Source: Akkermansiaceae bacterium (GTDB taxonomy: Bacteria; Verrucomicrobiota; Verrucomicrobiia; Verrucomicrobiales; Akkermansiaceae). From it: a stretch of 64,000 nt of DNA. Positions 18,642 through 27,058 of the stretch are shown piece by piece. Each line of letters starts with the position of its first letter. Within the stretch, counting starts at the first letter, position 1. The notes below the pieces were generated by a model. It did no database searches. It worked only from the letters and a program-made list of their open reading frames with translations, and had not been told where the DNA came from. The stretch covers positions 22,052-86,051 of the forward strand of contig JAIPKB010000001.1 of assembly GCA_021733795.1 (NCBI GenBank), read 5' to 3'. Position numbers and translations under genes: made by a program.

Positions 18642-20483
18642 ATGATCAAAACATCCATCTTTCTGGGATTACTAACGGCCTTGCCAATTTGCCCCGCCGG
18701 TGAAACCGCGGTCGGACGCATCGGCGTGGCGGACTATGGCAATTGGAAGGCCACCGGGACCGCGTTTCAAAAGGGCCCTGCCTCCGGCGATTTGCTCGCC
18801 AAACTGGAGATCGAGAACTCCGCCGCCGCCGCCGTCATCAGCAGCGAAATCGACGGCGACAGCCCGGTGGGCACCCTGACCTCCCCCTCTTTCAGCCTCT
18901 CGCGTCCCTATCTTTCATTCCGCATCGCTGGTGGCGACTACGAACGCCACGCCTGCATCAACCTGGTCATCCATGACAGGATTGTGAAAAGCGCCACCGG
19001 CCGCAACAGCGACCGCCTGACGCCCGTCTCATGGGACGTGAGAGAGTTCATGGGCACGACCGCGACCATTCAGATTATTGATGAAGCCGGCGGACAGTGG
19101 GGACACGTCAACGTCGAGGGGATCGTCCAGACAGATGCGCCCGAGGTCATGCCGTTGGCGAAAGGGATACTCTATCAGGAGGCACTGCGGCCGCAGTTCC
19201 ATTTCACCGCCCGCCAGTGGACGATGGACCGGCTGAACCCGGGCATGCGGCAGGAGGGGTGGCTCAACGACCTCAACGGGCTGATCTATTACGACGGGGA
19301 ATACCACCTTTTCGCGCAGCGCTGGAACAAGTGCTGGATCCATGCCGTGAGCCGGGATCTGATCCATTGGCAGGAACTGGAGCCCGCGTTCTGGGAGGAG
19401 AAGCTCGACAGTGCCGTGCAATCCGGCACCTGTGTGATCGACTATCATAACACCTCCGGCCTCTCGCCGGACAACAAGACCCCGCCGATGGTCGCGTTCT
19501 GGTCCCGCAACGAACCCAGCCACTGCCTTTCCTACAGCCTCGACCACGGGCGCACTTGGCAGCATTACCCCAAGAACCCGGTGTTGATATTCCCGGAACG
19601 GGACCCGAAGGTGTTCTGGTATGAGCCGGGAAAACATTGGGTCATGATGATGTACGGCAGCGGCAAATACCATCTCTTCACCTCGCCAAACCTGCTGGAC
19701 TGGACCAACGTGAACCACCCGATCAACGACGCCTTCGAGTGTCCTGACTTTTTCGAACTGCCCGTGGTCGGGAATCCAGCCGTCCGGAAATGGGTGCTGA
19801 TTCATGCGGATGGCAAATACTCCCTCGGCACCTTCGACGGCACCGAGTTCAAGGAGCAAACCCCCCGCTATCCAAGCGACCTCGGCGGCAATAACTTCTA
19901 CGCGACCCAGGCTTTCAACAACACCGACAAGGCCGATGGCCGTCGGATCCAACTCGCCTGGATGCGCGGGTCCGATTTCAAAGACATGCCGTTCAGCCAG
20001 CAGGTATCGTTTCCGTGCGAACTGACGCTTCACCAAACCCCGGCCGGACTCCGGTTGTTCCGCCAGCCGATCCGCGAACTCGAAATGCTCCATCAGACGG
20101 AGAAGCAGTTGAACCACCGCGAGCTGGATGACGGTGAGGAATTGTCACTCGCGCCAGCAGGCGAGTTGTTCCGCATCCAGGCGGAAGTGAGCATCCCGGA
20201 AGGAGCACGGCTGAGCTTCAACCTGCGTGGCTATCCGGTGGTCCTCACGTCCAACACCGCCGAATCGGGCACCGGAGCCCACACCGTTCAGGAGGCGGTC
20301 AGAACGGTGGAAATCCTGATCGACCGCGCCTCGGTGGAAGTCTTCGTCAACCACGGCGAATTATCGATCACCCGCAATTTCCGGGCGCGTCAGGATGGGT
20401 TGTCGGTGACCGCAGAGGGTAGCGGGGTCCTTATCCGGTCCATGGCCATTCATCCACTCATGTCGATCTGGCCGACCCATTGA
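18642..20483 (+). CDS. Secreted GH32 family enzyme with atypical nucleophile motif
   Basis: 613 residues with a signal peptide (MIKTSIFLGLLTALPICPAG). One N-terminal beta module ('VADYGNWKATGTAFQKGPASG') matches that of the other GH32. The propeller keeps 'GWLNDLNGLIYYDGEYH', 'ERDPKVFWY' and 'FECPDFFELP', so the three acidic residues are present, but the usual Pro of the NDPNG motif is Leu and the first blade has a long insert. The C-terminal beta-sandwich contains 'VEILIDRASVEVFVNHGE'. It should act on fructosides, perhaps with altered specificity. It follows the GH172 remnant by 15 bases, suggesting a former regulator-transporter-GH172-GH32 transcript. Confidence 0.9.
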   Translation: MIKTSIFLGLLTALPICPAGETAVGRIGVADYGNWKATGTAFQKGPASGDLLAKLEIENSAAAAVISSEIDGDSPVGTLTSPSFSLSRPYLSFRIAGGDYERHACINLVIHDRIVKSATGRNSDRLTPVSWDVREFMGTTATIQIIDEAGGQWGHVNVEGIVQTDAPEVMPLAKGILYQEALRPQFHFTARQWTMDRLNPGMRQEGWLNDLNGLIYYDGEYHLFAQRWNKCWIHAVSRDLIHWQELEPAFWEEKLDSAVQSGTCVIDYHNTSGLSPDNKTPPMVAFWSRNEPSHCLSYSLDHGRTWQHYPKNPVLIFPERDPKVFWYEPGKHWVMMMYGSGKYHLFTSPNLLDWTNVNHPINDAFECPDFFELPVVGNPAVRKWVLIHADGKYSLGTFDGTEFKEQTPRYPSDLGGNNFYATQAFNNTDKADGRRIQLAWMRGSDFKDMPFSQQVSFPCELTLHQTPAGLRLFRQPIRELEMLHQTEKQLNHRELDDGEELSLAPAGELFRIQAEVSIPEGARLSFNLRGYPVVLTSNTAESGTGAHTVQEAVRTVEILIDRASVEVFVNHGELSITRNFRARQDGLSVTAEGSGVLIRSMAIHPLMSIWPTH

Positions 20484-20606
20484 AACCGGGACGACGGAGC
20501 TCGCAATTTCCGCGTTGAGGAAATGAATGCTTTCCGGATTCATCCCAAAACACCGTAAAATCCGTCGTAATCTTCGCGCCCATCCCCCCGTTCCTATCAC
20601 CCTGCC

Positions 20607-21320
20607 ATGAAAATCTGCTTCCTGATCCCGCTTCTCGTTCTCGCCAATCTCACCGCCACTGCCCAAGGAATCGTCAATCTCGAGAAATACCGCGCCGATT
20701 CCACCAACCGCTGGGAAAAGGACATCGCGAAGCTCGAAGCCCTCGACCAGTCCGAATCCCACCCCGGCAACGCCATCCTCTTCGTCGGCAGCTCCAGCAT
20801 CCGCCGCTGGGACACGATCGTCGACGACATGGCACCCTACCACCCGATCCAGCGCGGCTTCGGCGGCTGCACATGGTCCGACGTCGCGATCTTCGCCGAC
20901 CGGCTCATCACCCCCCACCCGTTCCGCGCCATTGTCTTCTTCGTCGCCAACGACATCACCGGAGGGAGCGATGACAAGACGCCCGACGAAGTCGCCGCCC
21001 TTTTCGCCTACGTCTGGCAGCGCGTCCGCGCCCATAATCCCGACGCCCCCGTCTTCTTCATCCCCGTCACCCCCACCCCCTCCCGCTGGTCCGTCTGGCC
21101 CACCGCCAAGAAGGCCAACTCCGCGATCCGGCAATTCTGTGCCGACAACGACAGCACCTGGTTCATCGGCACCGAAAGCATCTACCTCGATCCGCACGGC
21201 CAACCACGCCCCGGCCTCTTCGTCGACGACATGCTCCACCTCAACCCCGACGGCTACAGCCGCTGGGCCGCCGCCATCAAGTCCCACCTCGACACCATCC
21301 TCAACGGCGCAGGGAGGTAA
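20607..21320 (+). CDS. Secreted SGNH/GDSL-family esterase
   Basis: 237 residues with a signal peptide (MKICFLIPLLVLANLTATAQG). The SGNH blocks are visible in order: 'ILFVGSSSIRRW' (nucleophile Ser), 'QRGFGGCTWSDV' (Gly), 'VFFVANDITGG' (Asn), and 'DDMLHLNPDGY' (Asp and His). It is likely a carbohydrate or lipid esterase such as a deacetylase, acting in the periplasm or outside. It lies on the same strand as the GH32, 120 bases downstream. It has strong C-ending codon preference. A 28-base stretch of its 3' end recurs near 39.66 kb. Confidence 0.82.
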   Translation: MKICFLIPLLVLANLTATAQGIVNLEKYRADSTNRWEKDIAKLEALDQSESHPGNAILFVGSSSIRRWDTIVDDMAPYHPIQRGFGGCTWSDVAIFADRLITPHPFRAIVFFVANDITGGSDDKTPDEVAALFAYVWQRVRAHNPDAPVFFIPVTPTPSRWSVWPTAKKANSAIRQFCADNDSTWFIGTESIYLDPHGQPRPGLFVDDMLHLNPDGYSRWAAAIKSHLDTILNGAGR

Positions 21321-21466
21321 TCCCACGGTGCGCGGAACGCCAGTCCCGCGCCGTTGTCAGCGGTCCAGGGTTTGCTCGCCGGAACCGGAGTGGGATCCAA
21401 GTTGGCGGCCTCAGGCTTCCGGTGGCCGATCATTGGGTTGATGCGCCCGGCAGCCCGGGTGGGTTT

Positions 21467-22225
21467 TTACCGGACCTTGCCGGTGGCCGCCCACTCGGTC
21501 CCGCGCTGGATGAGTTTCGTGACGTTGGGGGTCCGGATTGCGTTGCCGTCGTGGCCGAAGGTTTCGTGAAACACCCGGCCTTGCCCGTATTCCAGGGTGA
21601 AGGCGAGCGGTTCGGTTGCATTGCTCCAGTCCGAGGCCGCGGTCACCAGTACGTGGATCGATGCGTCGCCCTGCAACTTGGCATAAAGTTCGTCGTCGGT
21701 CTGGAAGTCTTCCAGCCCTTGGGTGATCGGGTGGTTCCGGTCGGCGATTTGGGCTTTGAAGACGCTGCGCGGGCCGTGGCCGGACTGGCCCATGACCCAG
21801 TAGCGGCCGCAAAGTTTCTGGAATTCACCCCACTCCTTGAACGACGCACTCGATAGATGGGAGATGCAGAGGCCCTTGCCGCCCTTCACATAGGCCAACA
21901 GGTTCTGTTTGGCCGCCTCAGAGAGCGTAGCGAGCTTGGCGTTGTAGAAGTGAAGGAACACCGCATCGTAGGCCTTGAGCGAACTGGCGGATTCGAAAAT
22001 GCCCGGATCCTCGCTAACGTTCACCTCAAACCGGTTCGTTGCCAGCAAGGCCTCGCGGATCGCCTGGGAGACCTCGTGCCACGGGTGGGCGGCGACGTCG
22101 TCGCCGGTGACGATCAGCACCTTGAGCTTGGGCGAGGCATCGGCCGCAGGGCACGGTGCGATGGAAATGAGGGAGCAGCCAATCAGGGCGGCGAATGACG
22201 CGCGCAGGGTGTTTCGACGGTTCAT
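21467..22225 (-). CDS. Secreted ThuA-domain protein (trehalose-utilisation-type, glutamine-amidotransferase fold)
   Basis: 252 residues from ATG 22225; the track start lies 72 codons too far upstream and translates a GGGAT repeat. The signal peptide (MNRRNTLRASFAALIGCSLI...APCPAAD) is followed by the ThuA core: 'KVLIVTGDDVAAHPWHE', 'YDAVFLHFY', 'YVKGGKGLCISHLSSASF', 'ADRNHPITQGL', 'GQGRVFHETFGHDGNA'. ThuA proteins are linked to sugar metabolism, including 3-keto-glucoside pathways with DUF1080 partners; a DUF1080 gene occurs at 40 kb. It is convergent with the SGNH gene. Confidence 0.85.
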   Translation of the reverse strand: MNRRNTLRASFAALIGCSLISIAPCPAADASPKLKVLIVTGDDVAAHPWHEVSQAIREALLATNRFEVNVSEDPGIFESASSLKAYDAVFLHFYNAKLATLSEAAKQNLLAYVKGGKGLCISHLSSASFKEWGEFQKLCGRYWVMGQSGHGPRSVFKAQIADRNHPITQGLEDFQTDDELYAKLQGDASIHVLVTAASDWSNATEPLAFTLEYGQGRVFHETFGHDGNAIRTPNVTKLIQRGTEWAATGKVR

Positions 22226-22259
22226 GGGATGGGATGGGATGGGATGGTTGGGGGTTGGG
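22223..22259. repeat. GGGAT pentanucleotide tandem repeat at the ThuA gene start
   Basis: The sequence reads 'catgggatgggatgggat' and continues for four near-perfect GGGAT units, then decays into 'ggttggggg' variants. On the minus strand this is the leader of the ThuA gene and begins at its start codon, so copy-number change would alter leader length and possibly the ribosome-binding region. Confidence 0.7.
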
Positions 22260-22353
22260 ATGGTTGGAGGTGGCTGTGCGGTGGGTTGACTAGGTGCTTG
22301 GACGAAACTGCGCCAGCTGCCGGGAAAACCGCACGATGACACAGCCGGCAAGA

Positions 22354-22620
22354 CTACGTCTCGAACCAGCGTTGATCTTTCATCATTGATGCCAGGGGCA
22401 TCAACGTGCCGCGCGCAGCCGGGGCGAGATTTCCGCGGCACTCGAGCGGAATAGCCAGCAGCGGCTTGGGGGTCTTACTCCTGGCTTTATGCTCGCTCGG
22501 GAGTTCGGTGCGGGCCATCCGGTGATTTCCGAGATTGGCGGTGATGATCGGATAGTTGCTACCAAACAACAGGTAACTCGACGGTTCTCGCGCGGGGGCG
22601 TCGTCGCCAGTGGTGAGGAT
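22354..22620 (-). other. Unassigned minus-strand ORF segment
   Basis: A roughly 90-codon open stretch within track ORF 22354-22689, including 'REPSSYLLFGSNYPI' and 'HRMARTELPSEHKARS'. It does not read like a typical antisense shadow, but I cannot name a family. It sits between the ThuA gene and the truncated secreted-protein gene, where other gene fragments occur, so a further remnant is possible. It may be non-coding. Confidence 0.25.
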
Positions 22621-22624
22621 CATG

Positions 22625-23674
22625 CTCTGCGCCACTGACCACCCGCCGGATGATTCGGTCCCGGATTCCTGGAAGGCCTTCTTCGGCATCTCCGCGCAAA
22701 CCGGCGACGACGATCTGGATGAGGGAACGGGCGATGGACTCTACAACGCGGAAGAGTTCGCCTACCAAACGAATCCGACCCTCATCGACACCCTTCGCAA
22801 CAACGGCAGCTTCGAGCTCCTTGGCGGCGCTGCGTCAGCCGCTGGTGCCACTCATTGGGATACTGATCCGGATGGAGACGTTGACAACTGGGCGGTTTGG
22901 AATGCCGCCGTTGGTGGTCCTTCGACCGCGGATAACGACAGTGGAACTTACGAGGGCGCCTTGGCCACCGCGGGCACTCGACTCGCCTTCCTCCAAGGGA
23001 ACAACGCCGCCTACAACATGACCACTCACGTGGTGGCCGCAGGGGACGTCTTCACCTTCACCTGGGACCATTTGAACCGCAACAGCTCCCACACCGTCAG
23101 CCTGGTATATGACGACGGTGGCATGATCACCACGATCGCCGCATCGGCAGTCACCAGCACGGCGGTCGGAAACGGCAAGGGGGCCACCTACACGGTTCTT
23201 GCGGGCGACCCGGCGATTGGCAAGACCATCGGACTGGGGATCGCGAACAACAACTCGAACTACCCGGAAGTGGACAACTTCGTCCTGAGCGTGGTTCCGG
23301 GCACCGGTGGAAATGACACTGACAGCGACAACATGGACGACACCTGGGAAACCACCTACGGCCTGAACGTGGGAGTCGATGACTCCGCCGGTGACCTCGA
23401 CGGCGACGGCACCAGCAACCTGACGGAGTTCCGGCTGGGCCTGATCCCGAACAATGGCAGCTCCAGCTTCGCCGCCACCCGCAGCGCCGCAGGACTCCTG
23501 AGCTGGCCGAGTGTGGAAGGCGTGACATTCACGATCGAACGCAGCCCCACCCTCGCCACGGGAGATTGGACCGTGCTGGAAGCCGCCTACCCTGGCACGG
23601 CTGGCAGCGCCAGCTACACCGATCCCGAGCCCCCCGCCGGCAAGGCATTCTACCGGATCGGATTGAACCCGTAA
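22625..23674 (+). pseudogene. C-terminal stump of a large secreted protein with thrombospondin-3-type Ca-binding repeats
   Basis: About 350 residues without signal peptide. The track's start (22610) is an internal GTG. It opens with 'DDSVPDSWKAFFG', normally an internal linker, then a beta-sandwich ('NGSFELLGGAAS...HWDTDPDGDVDNW ... NYPEVDNFVLSV') like carbohydrate-binding or PEP-CTERM-type modules. Next is 'DTDSDNMDDTWETTYGL' and 'DLDGDGTSNLTEF', Asp-rich calcium-binding repeats. The end 'FTIERSPTLATGDWTVL...AFYRIGLNP' is a typical C-terminal domain of Verrucomicrobial secreted proteins. The missing 5' part suggests truncation; expression from an internal start would leave it in the cytoplasm. 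Confidence 0.6.
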
Positions 23675-23721
23675 TCGGCGCGGCCCAGTCCCACCTATTG
23701 GGAAACGGAGGAAAGACCGGA

Positions 23722-23902
23722 GGCTTGTCTGAAAATCCCTCCGGGCAGGGACCGTCTTCGCCGCTCGCAGTCTTTGGCAGGGACGCGTTTCCGACGCGTC
23801 CGCGCGAATGAACTGAGAATGGAAAAGCCGGATCGGCCGTCCATTCGTCACCCATTCTCCCGGACCGTTCGGAAAACGGTCCCTGCCCTTTTCAGACAGG
23901 CT
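23722..23902. repeat. Inverted-repeat element resembling a REPIN/MITE
   Basis: The outer arms share 'TGTCTGAAAA' and 'GGGCAGGGACCG' in opposite orientation (left 23722-23755; right, reversed, 23876-23902). Inside each arm lies an imperfect palindrome of the form GGCAGGGAC..TTTCCGA..GTCC (23776-23801 and, reversed, 23862-23887), each able to form its own hairpin. No transposase or RAYT gene is visible in the window. It occupies the gap between the secreted-protein stump and the sensor kinase. Confidence 0.65.
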
Positions 23903-23984
23903 TTGAGCCTCTGGTTCGATCCGTGAATTTGGCCTCGAAGTCGGTCGGATTTCCGCTTTACTCGAGTTCGCCGCCAGCACCACC

Positions 23985-25934
23985 ATGCCAATCTCCATCC
24001 GCCATCGCAGCCCGGCGCTCCTCGTGAGTGCGGTGGCGATCCTGTTGTGGACAGTCATGTCCACACCGCTCCAGGCCGATGAGTCACAGGGGTATCTCAA
24101 CCGCTTCTGGCAAACCAGCGATGGCATGCCGAGCAACTCGGTCAACGACATCGGCAAGGACCGGGATGGCTTTCTCTGGATTGCCACCGGCGCGGGGGTG
24201 GCGCGCTTCGACGGGCTGCGATTCGAGGTCTTCTACACCCGCGACGGCCTGCCGGACACGCAGCTCCGGTGTCTCCACGTGGACCGCAGAAACCGCGTCT
24301 GGGTCGGCACGCGGCGCGGCGTCGCCTACCGCGAAAACGGAGCCTGGGTGATCCCCTCCGGGTTTCCGAACGAACCGGTGTTTTCCCTCGGGGAAGGGAC
24401 CGACGGCTCGATCTGGGTGGGCACCTTCATCGGGTGCTGGAAGTGGGACGACGGCGGGTTCACCAAGATCAACCTGGGCGACATCACCCCGGACGTGCGC
24501 TCGTTTCTCGGCGAGGGTGGGAGTGGCATGTGGATTCTGACGCGGGACAACCTCTGCCTTTGGCATCCGGAAACGCCCGGCACGGTGGAGCCGGTCCCCG
24601 GGCCTTGGGAAAACAAGGACCTGCGTGACCTCGCACGCGATCATGCCGGACGCGTCATCGTGTGCGGGACCGGAGTCCTGCTGCGCCGCGAGGGTGATCA
24701 TTGGGAAGACCTCAACCCCATGATCCCAAACGGCGACCAAAACGCGAACCTCGCCTGCGCAGTCGCTGCCGATGACACGATCTGGCTGGCAACCCGGAAC
24801 CACGGACTGACTTTCCTCCATGACGCGGCAACCGGCGTCATCGATTCCACCGGGGACCTCTCGCTCAATGACGTCCGCAGCGTCATGACCGACGCCAACG
24901 GGATGATCATGGCAGGCACCAATGGCGGCGGCATCAACATCCTCCGCCGCCGCCCGTTCGACACCTACTCAACGAACGAAGGGCTCGGCGGCACCGTGAC
25001 CTCAGCGCTCGCCATCGACCGCCAGGGCGAAATCCTTGCTGGCACCGACGGCGGCGGCATCTTCCGCAAGGAGAATGGCAGGTTCCGGCCCTGCTATCGG
25101 AACTCGGGACTCCCCGGAGACGGGCTGATTTGGTCCCTGTGCGTCGGCGTGGACGACAGCATCTGGGTGGGTACCTATCAGGACGGACTGTTCCGCATCC
25201 GGGGCGACCAGGTGGAGAAGATCACCCCAGCCACCGGATTTTCGGGTAACCCGATTCCCGCGCTTGGTGGGACGCGTGACGGAGGGGTGCTGGTCGGAAC
25301 CAGTTCCGAGGGCGTGCGGAAGTGGAAGGGCGGCCAACTTGATCCCGACTTGAGTGGGCCTCCCGGGGAAGGGTTCGTGGTTTATGACGTGCTGGAGGAT
25401 CATCTCGGCCGGATCTGGGTCGCCACCGGCGAGCAGGGCCTCTGGGTGTTTGAAAATGGCGGGTGGCGGGAAACGACGCGGTCGGTTGGAATGCCCGAAC
25501 TCCTTCCCGCAGTCATCCACGAAGGCGGCGATGGAGACCTGTGGGTCGGCTCGCTCGGCCAGGGATTGGCCCGCTACCATGAGAACCAGTGGACCGCATG
25601 GGATGTCCGGGACGGCATGGTCAGCGATACCATTTGCCAGATTCTGGAGGATGATTCCGGCAACCTCTGGCTCGGATCCGACCGGGGGCTGCAGCGGGTT
25701 TCCATCGCGGTTCTAGGCGCATATCACCGGGACGAAAGCGGGTTGCCCATGGAAAGCATGCTTTTCGGACGGACGGACGGACGGATTGCCCACCCCGCAG
25801 TTCAGCGCGGAACACGGCAACCTGGCGGTCCGCGGCGACGATGGTTGCCTCTGGTTTTCGCTGGCCTCGGGTGCGATCCGGGTGGATCCAACAAGGTTTC
25901 CCAAATCCACCCACCTGCCATTCGTCCGAATTGA
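23985..25934 (+). CDS. Two-component hybrid sensor, N-terminal propeller part (frame interrupted)
   Basis: A signal/anchor (LLVSAVAILLWTVMSTPLQA) is followed by a two-component-regulator propeller of about 14 short repeats ('FWQTSDGMPSNSVNDIGKDRDGFLWIATGAGVARFDG', 'RVWVGTRRG', 'NLWLGSDRGLQRVS'). After residue 600 the translation turns into unrelated Arg/Pro-rich residues and stops at 25934, because a (GGAC)n tract shifts the frame. The natural continuation is the next entry. In relatives (BT-type hybrid sensors) the propeller senses a glycan fragment in the periplasm. In the sequenced state only a kinase-less sensor would be made. It may be phase variable or an assembly error. Confidence 0.8.
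   Translation: MPISIRHRSPALLVSAVAILLWTVMSTPLQADESQGYLNRFWQTSDGMPSNSVNDIGKDRDGFLWIATGAGVARFDGLRFEVFYTRDGLPDTQLRCLHVDRRNRVWVGTRRGVAYRENGAWVIPSGFPNEPVFSLGEGTDGSIWVGTFIGCWKWDDGGFTKINLGDITPDVRSFLGEGGSGMWILTRDNLCLWHPETPGTVEPVPGPWENKDLRDLARDHAGRVIVCGTGVLLRREGDHWEDLNPMIPNGDQNANLACAVAADDTIWLATRNHGLTFLHDAATGVIDSTGDLSLNDVRSVMTDANGMIMAGTNGGGINILRRRPFDTYSTNEGLGGTVTSALAIDRQGEILAGTDGGGIFRKENGRFRPCYRNSGLPGDGLIWSLCVGVDDSIWVGTYQDGLFRIRGDQVEKITPATGFSGNPIPALGGTRDGGVLVGTSSEGVRKWKGGQLDPDLSGPPGEGFVVYDVLEDHLGRIWVATGEQGLWVFENGGWRETTRSVGMPELLPAVIHEGGDGDLWVGSLGQGLARYHENQWTAWDVRDGMVSDTICQILEDDSGNLWLGSDRGLQRVSIAVLGAYHRDESGLPMESMLFGRTDGRIAHPAVQRGTRQPGGPRRRWLPLVFAGLGCDPGGSNKVSQIHPPAIRPN
25767..25785 (+). repeat. (GGAC)4.75 tetranucleotide tract that breaks the sensor kinase frame
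   Basis: After 'ttc' the sequence is four GGAC units plus GGA, then 'ttgcccacc'. With four units the frame reads FGRTDGRIAHP and runs to a premature stop. With three units it reads FGRTDGLPTPQF, the expected 'DGLP' motif of reg_prop/Y_Y_Y sensor proteins, and joins the two ORFs into one protein of about 996 residues. The tract is the exact point where the frames switch. Confidence 0.9.
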
Positions 25935-26979
25935 AAGCGCCACCGCAGACGACGGCCCCATCTGGAACTTCGAAGGGCCGGAAACACGCAACGAGATTGT
26001 CCTGCCCCCAGGTGGCGGCACGCTGCGAATCCGCTACACGTCGCCCCAATTCATCGCGCCCGAGCGGGGCCGGTTCCGCTACCGGATGACCGGAGTCGAA
26101 AGGGAATGGCAGGAGGTCGAAGGCGCCCGGGTCGCCAGCTACGCCTCCCTGCGTCCGGGAACCTATCAGTTCGAGGTCTTCGGAGCCACCTCCGACGGAA
26201 CCTGGAATCCGACGCCCGCCCGGATCCGCGTGGTGGTGGAGCCATTCATCTGGCAGACGTTGACCTTCCAATTGAGTGCCACCCTGATCATGCTGGCGGC
26301 CTTGGGCTGGGTGATTCGCACCGGATCCCTCCGCCGGATCCGTCGCCGGATGGAACTCGTCATGCAGGAACACCGGATCGAAAAAGAACGCACCCGCATC
26401 GCCCGCGATCTCCACGACGACCTCGGCGCAAGTCTCACGGAAATCAATTTCCTCGGCACCCTCACCGCCGGCGCGGTTTCCGACAACGCGGTCCGCCAGC
26501 GGATCGAGGGCATGGTGGACCGCGCCCAGCGCATGACCAAATCGCTCGATGAGATCGTCTGGACCGTCAACCCGGCAAATGACTCGCTCTCGTCCACCGC
26601 AAATTACCTCAGCTCCAGGACCCAGGAAAGTCTCGTCGCCGCCGGCATCCGGTGTCGCATGGAGGTGGACGACCCACTCCCGCATACTCCGGTGGATTCG
26701 GACCTCCGCCACCATCTGCTGATGGCGGTCAATGAGGCGGTCAACAATGTGATGAAGCATTCCAAAGCCACCGAATGCACCCTTTCGATCCGATTCAATG
26801 ACCGGATCCTGCTCGTCTCCATCGCGGACAACGGGACCGGCTTCGCCCCCGTCACCTCGCCTGACAGCCGCAACGGCCTTGTGAATCTGCAAAGCCGCAT
26901 GAAAGCTTCGGGCGGCAGCGTCGATATCTCCAGCACCCCACACGGCACCACGGTCACCCTGCGCACGCCATTGCCATGA
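25786..26979 (+). CDS. Two-component hybrid sensor, C-terminal Y_Y_Y + histidine kinase part
   Basis: 397 residues as an ORF, but its 'start' is a TTG inside the natural protein (DGLPTPQFS). It has the last propeller blade ('CLWFSLASGAIRVDP'), then a Y_Y_Y domain ('YTSPQFIAPERGRFRYRMTG...WQEV'), one membrane helix ('LTFQLSATLIMLAALGWVI') and a HisKA_3 dimerisation helix with the phospho-acceptor His ('RIARDLHDDLGASLTEI'). The HATPase domain follows ('HLLMAVNEAVNNVMKHSKA', 'VSIADNGTGF', 'NGLVNLQSRM'). It should phosphorylate the NarL-type regulator encoded 79 bases downstream. Without the upstream part it has no signal peptide. Confidence 0.82.
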   Translation: MPTPQFSAEHGNLAVRGDDGCLWFSLASGAIRVDPTRFPKSTHLPFVRIESATADDGPIWNFEGPETRNEIVLPPGGGTLRIRYTSPQFIAPERGRFRYRMTGVEREWQEVEGARVASYASLRPGTYQFEVFGATSDGTWNPTPARIRVVVEPFIWQTLTFQLSATLIMLAALGWVIRTGSLRRIRRRMELVMQEHRIEKERTRIARDLHDDLGASLTEINFLGTLTAGAVSDNAVRQRIEGMVDRAQRMTKSLDEIVWTVNPANDSLSSTANYLSSRTQESLVAAGIRCRMEVDDPLPHTPVDSDLRHHLLMAVNEAVNNVMKHSKATECTLSIRFNDRILLVSIADNGTGFAPVTSPDSRNGLVNLQSRMKASGGSVDISSTPHGTTVTLRTPLP

Positions 26980-27058
26980 AACCGCCCGGAACCGCTATTC
27001 TACCCAAACGGGGGGCTGGTAAGCACCCTCACCCTCTGCCATTGTCAAACCAATCGTC

